Shown: piece after piece, positions 30,029-30,085 of the stretch
Layout of the letters: every line of letters starts with the position of its first letter
How positions within the stretch are numbered: position 1 is the first letter of the stretch
From: Chara braunii
Lineage: Eukaryota; Streptophyta; Charophyceae; Charales; Characeae
DNA length: 30,085 nucleotides
Reading direction: 5' to 3'
Assembly (NCBI GenBank): GCA_003427395.1
Contig: BFEA01000231.1
Span: 1,329,727 to 1,359,811 of the forward strand
Program-made: the position numbers and the translations under genes
The notes under the pieces: model-generated
What the model was told of the DNA's origin: nothing
Database searches by the model: none
Seen by the model: the letters and a program-made list of their open reading frames with translations, nothing else

Positions 30029-30085
<57 letters not shown>
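30029..30085. repeat. CT microsatellite at window end
   Basis: The run of CT units continues to the last base, so its full length is unknown. Confidence 0.97.

Overview
The window is eukaryotic nuclear DNA. It has GT-AG introns, intronic foldback elements, many microsatellites and mutated tandem duplications, a retroposed U2 snRNA and a 5S-rRNA-like relic. The one gene I can firmly read is the 3' part of a Polycomb WD40 gene of the ESC/EED/FIE family on the + strand. Its peptide is closer to plant FIE than to animal EED ([23 protein letters not shown]), and the U2 copy begins with the plant-type ATACCTTTCTCGGCC. A streptophyte is therefore likely. The long repeat-filled introns would suit a large-genome charophyte such as Chara or an early land plant, but that placement is inference.

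Layout. Bases 1-13487 hold nine FIE/EED exons (315-385, 1291-1383, 2735-2810, 3511-3590, 8632-8769, 9775-9871, 11849-11909, 12557-12616, 13412-13487). All splice phases agree, giving 249 complete codons plus a stop. The 5' exons lie upstream of the window. The introns (647 to 5041 bp) carry a palindromic MITE family, a 20-bp minisatellite, paired dimeric repeats shared by introns 4 and 6, a U2 retropseudogene, a 5S-like fragment, a 450-bp purine tract and an N-containing assembly join. Intron 4 also holds, on the minus strand, a decayed gene-like stretch that reads as a papain-fold-like cysteine protease followed by a RING finger.

Bases 13488-30085 contain no gene I can defend. They consist of tandem duplications, a second MITE family with ends like AACCACCAGTACTTGGCCC, a duplicated exon-like cassette at 17.1-18.2 kb, simple repeats, and weak ORFs with no recognisable domain. 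The window ends inside a CT microsatellite.

Functional picture. FIE/EED is the WD40 core subunit of Polycomb repressive complex 2, which writes and reads H3K27 methylation. Nothing else here looks functionally linked to it. The remainder reads as repeat accumulation in and around the gene. The most unusual items are the antisense protease/RING relic, the hairpin MITEs inside a Polycomb gene, and the U2 retrocopy with a tail and near-perfect target-site duplication.
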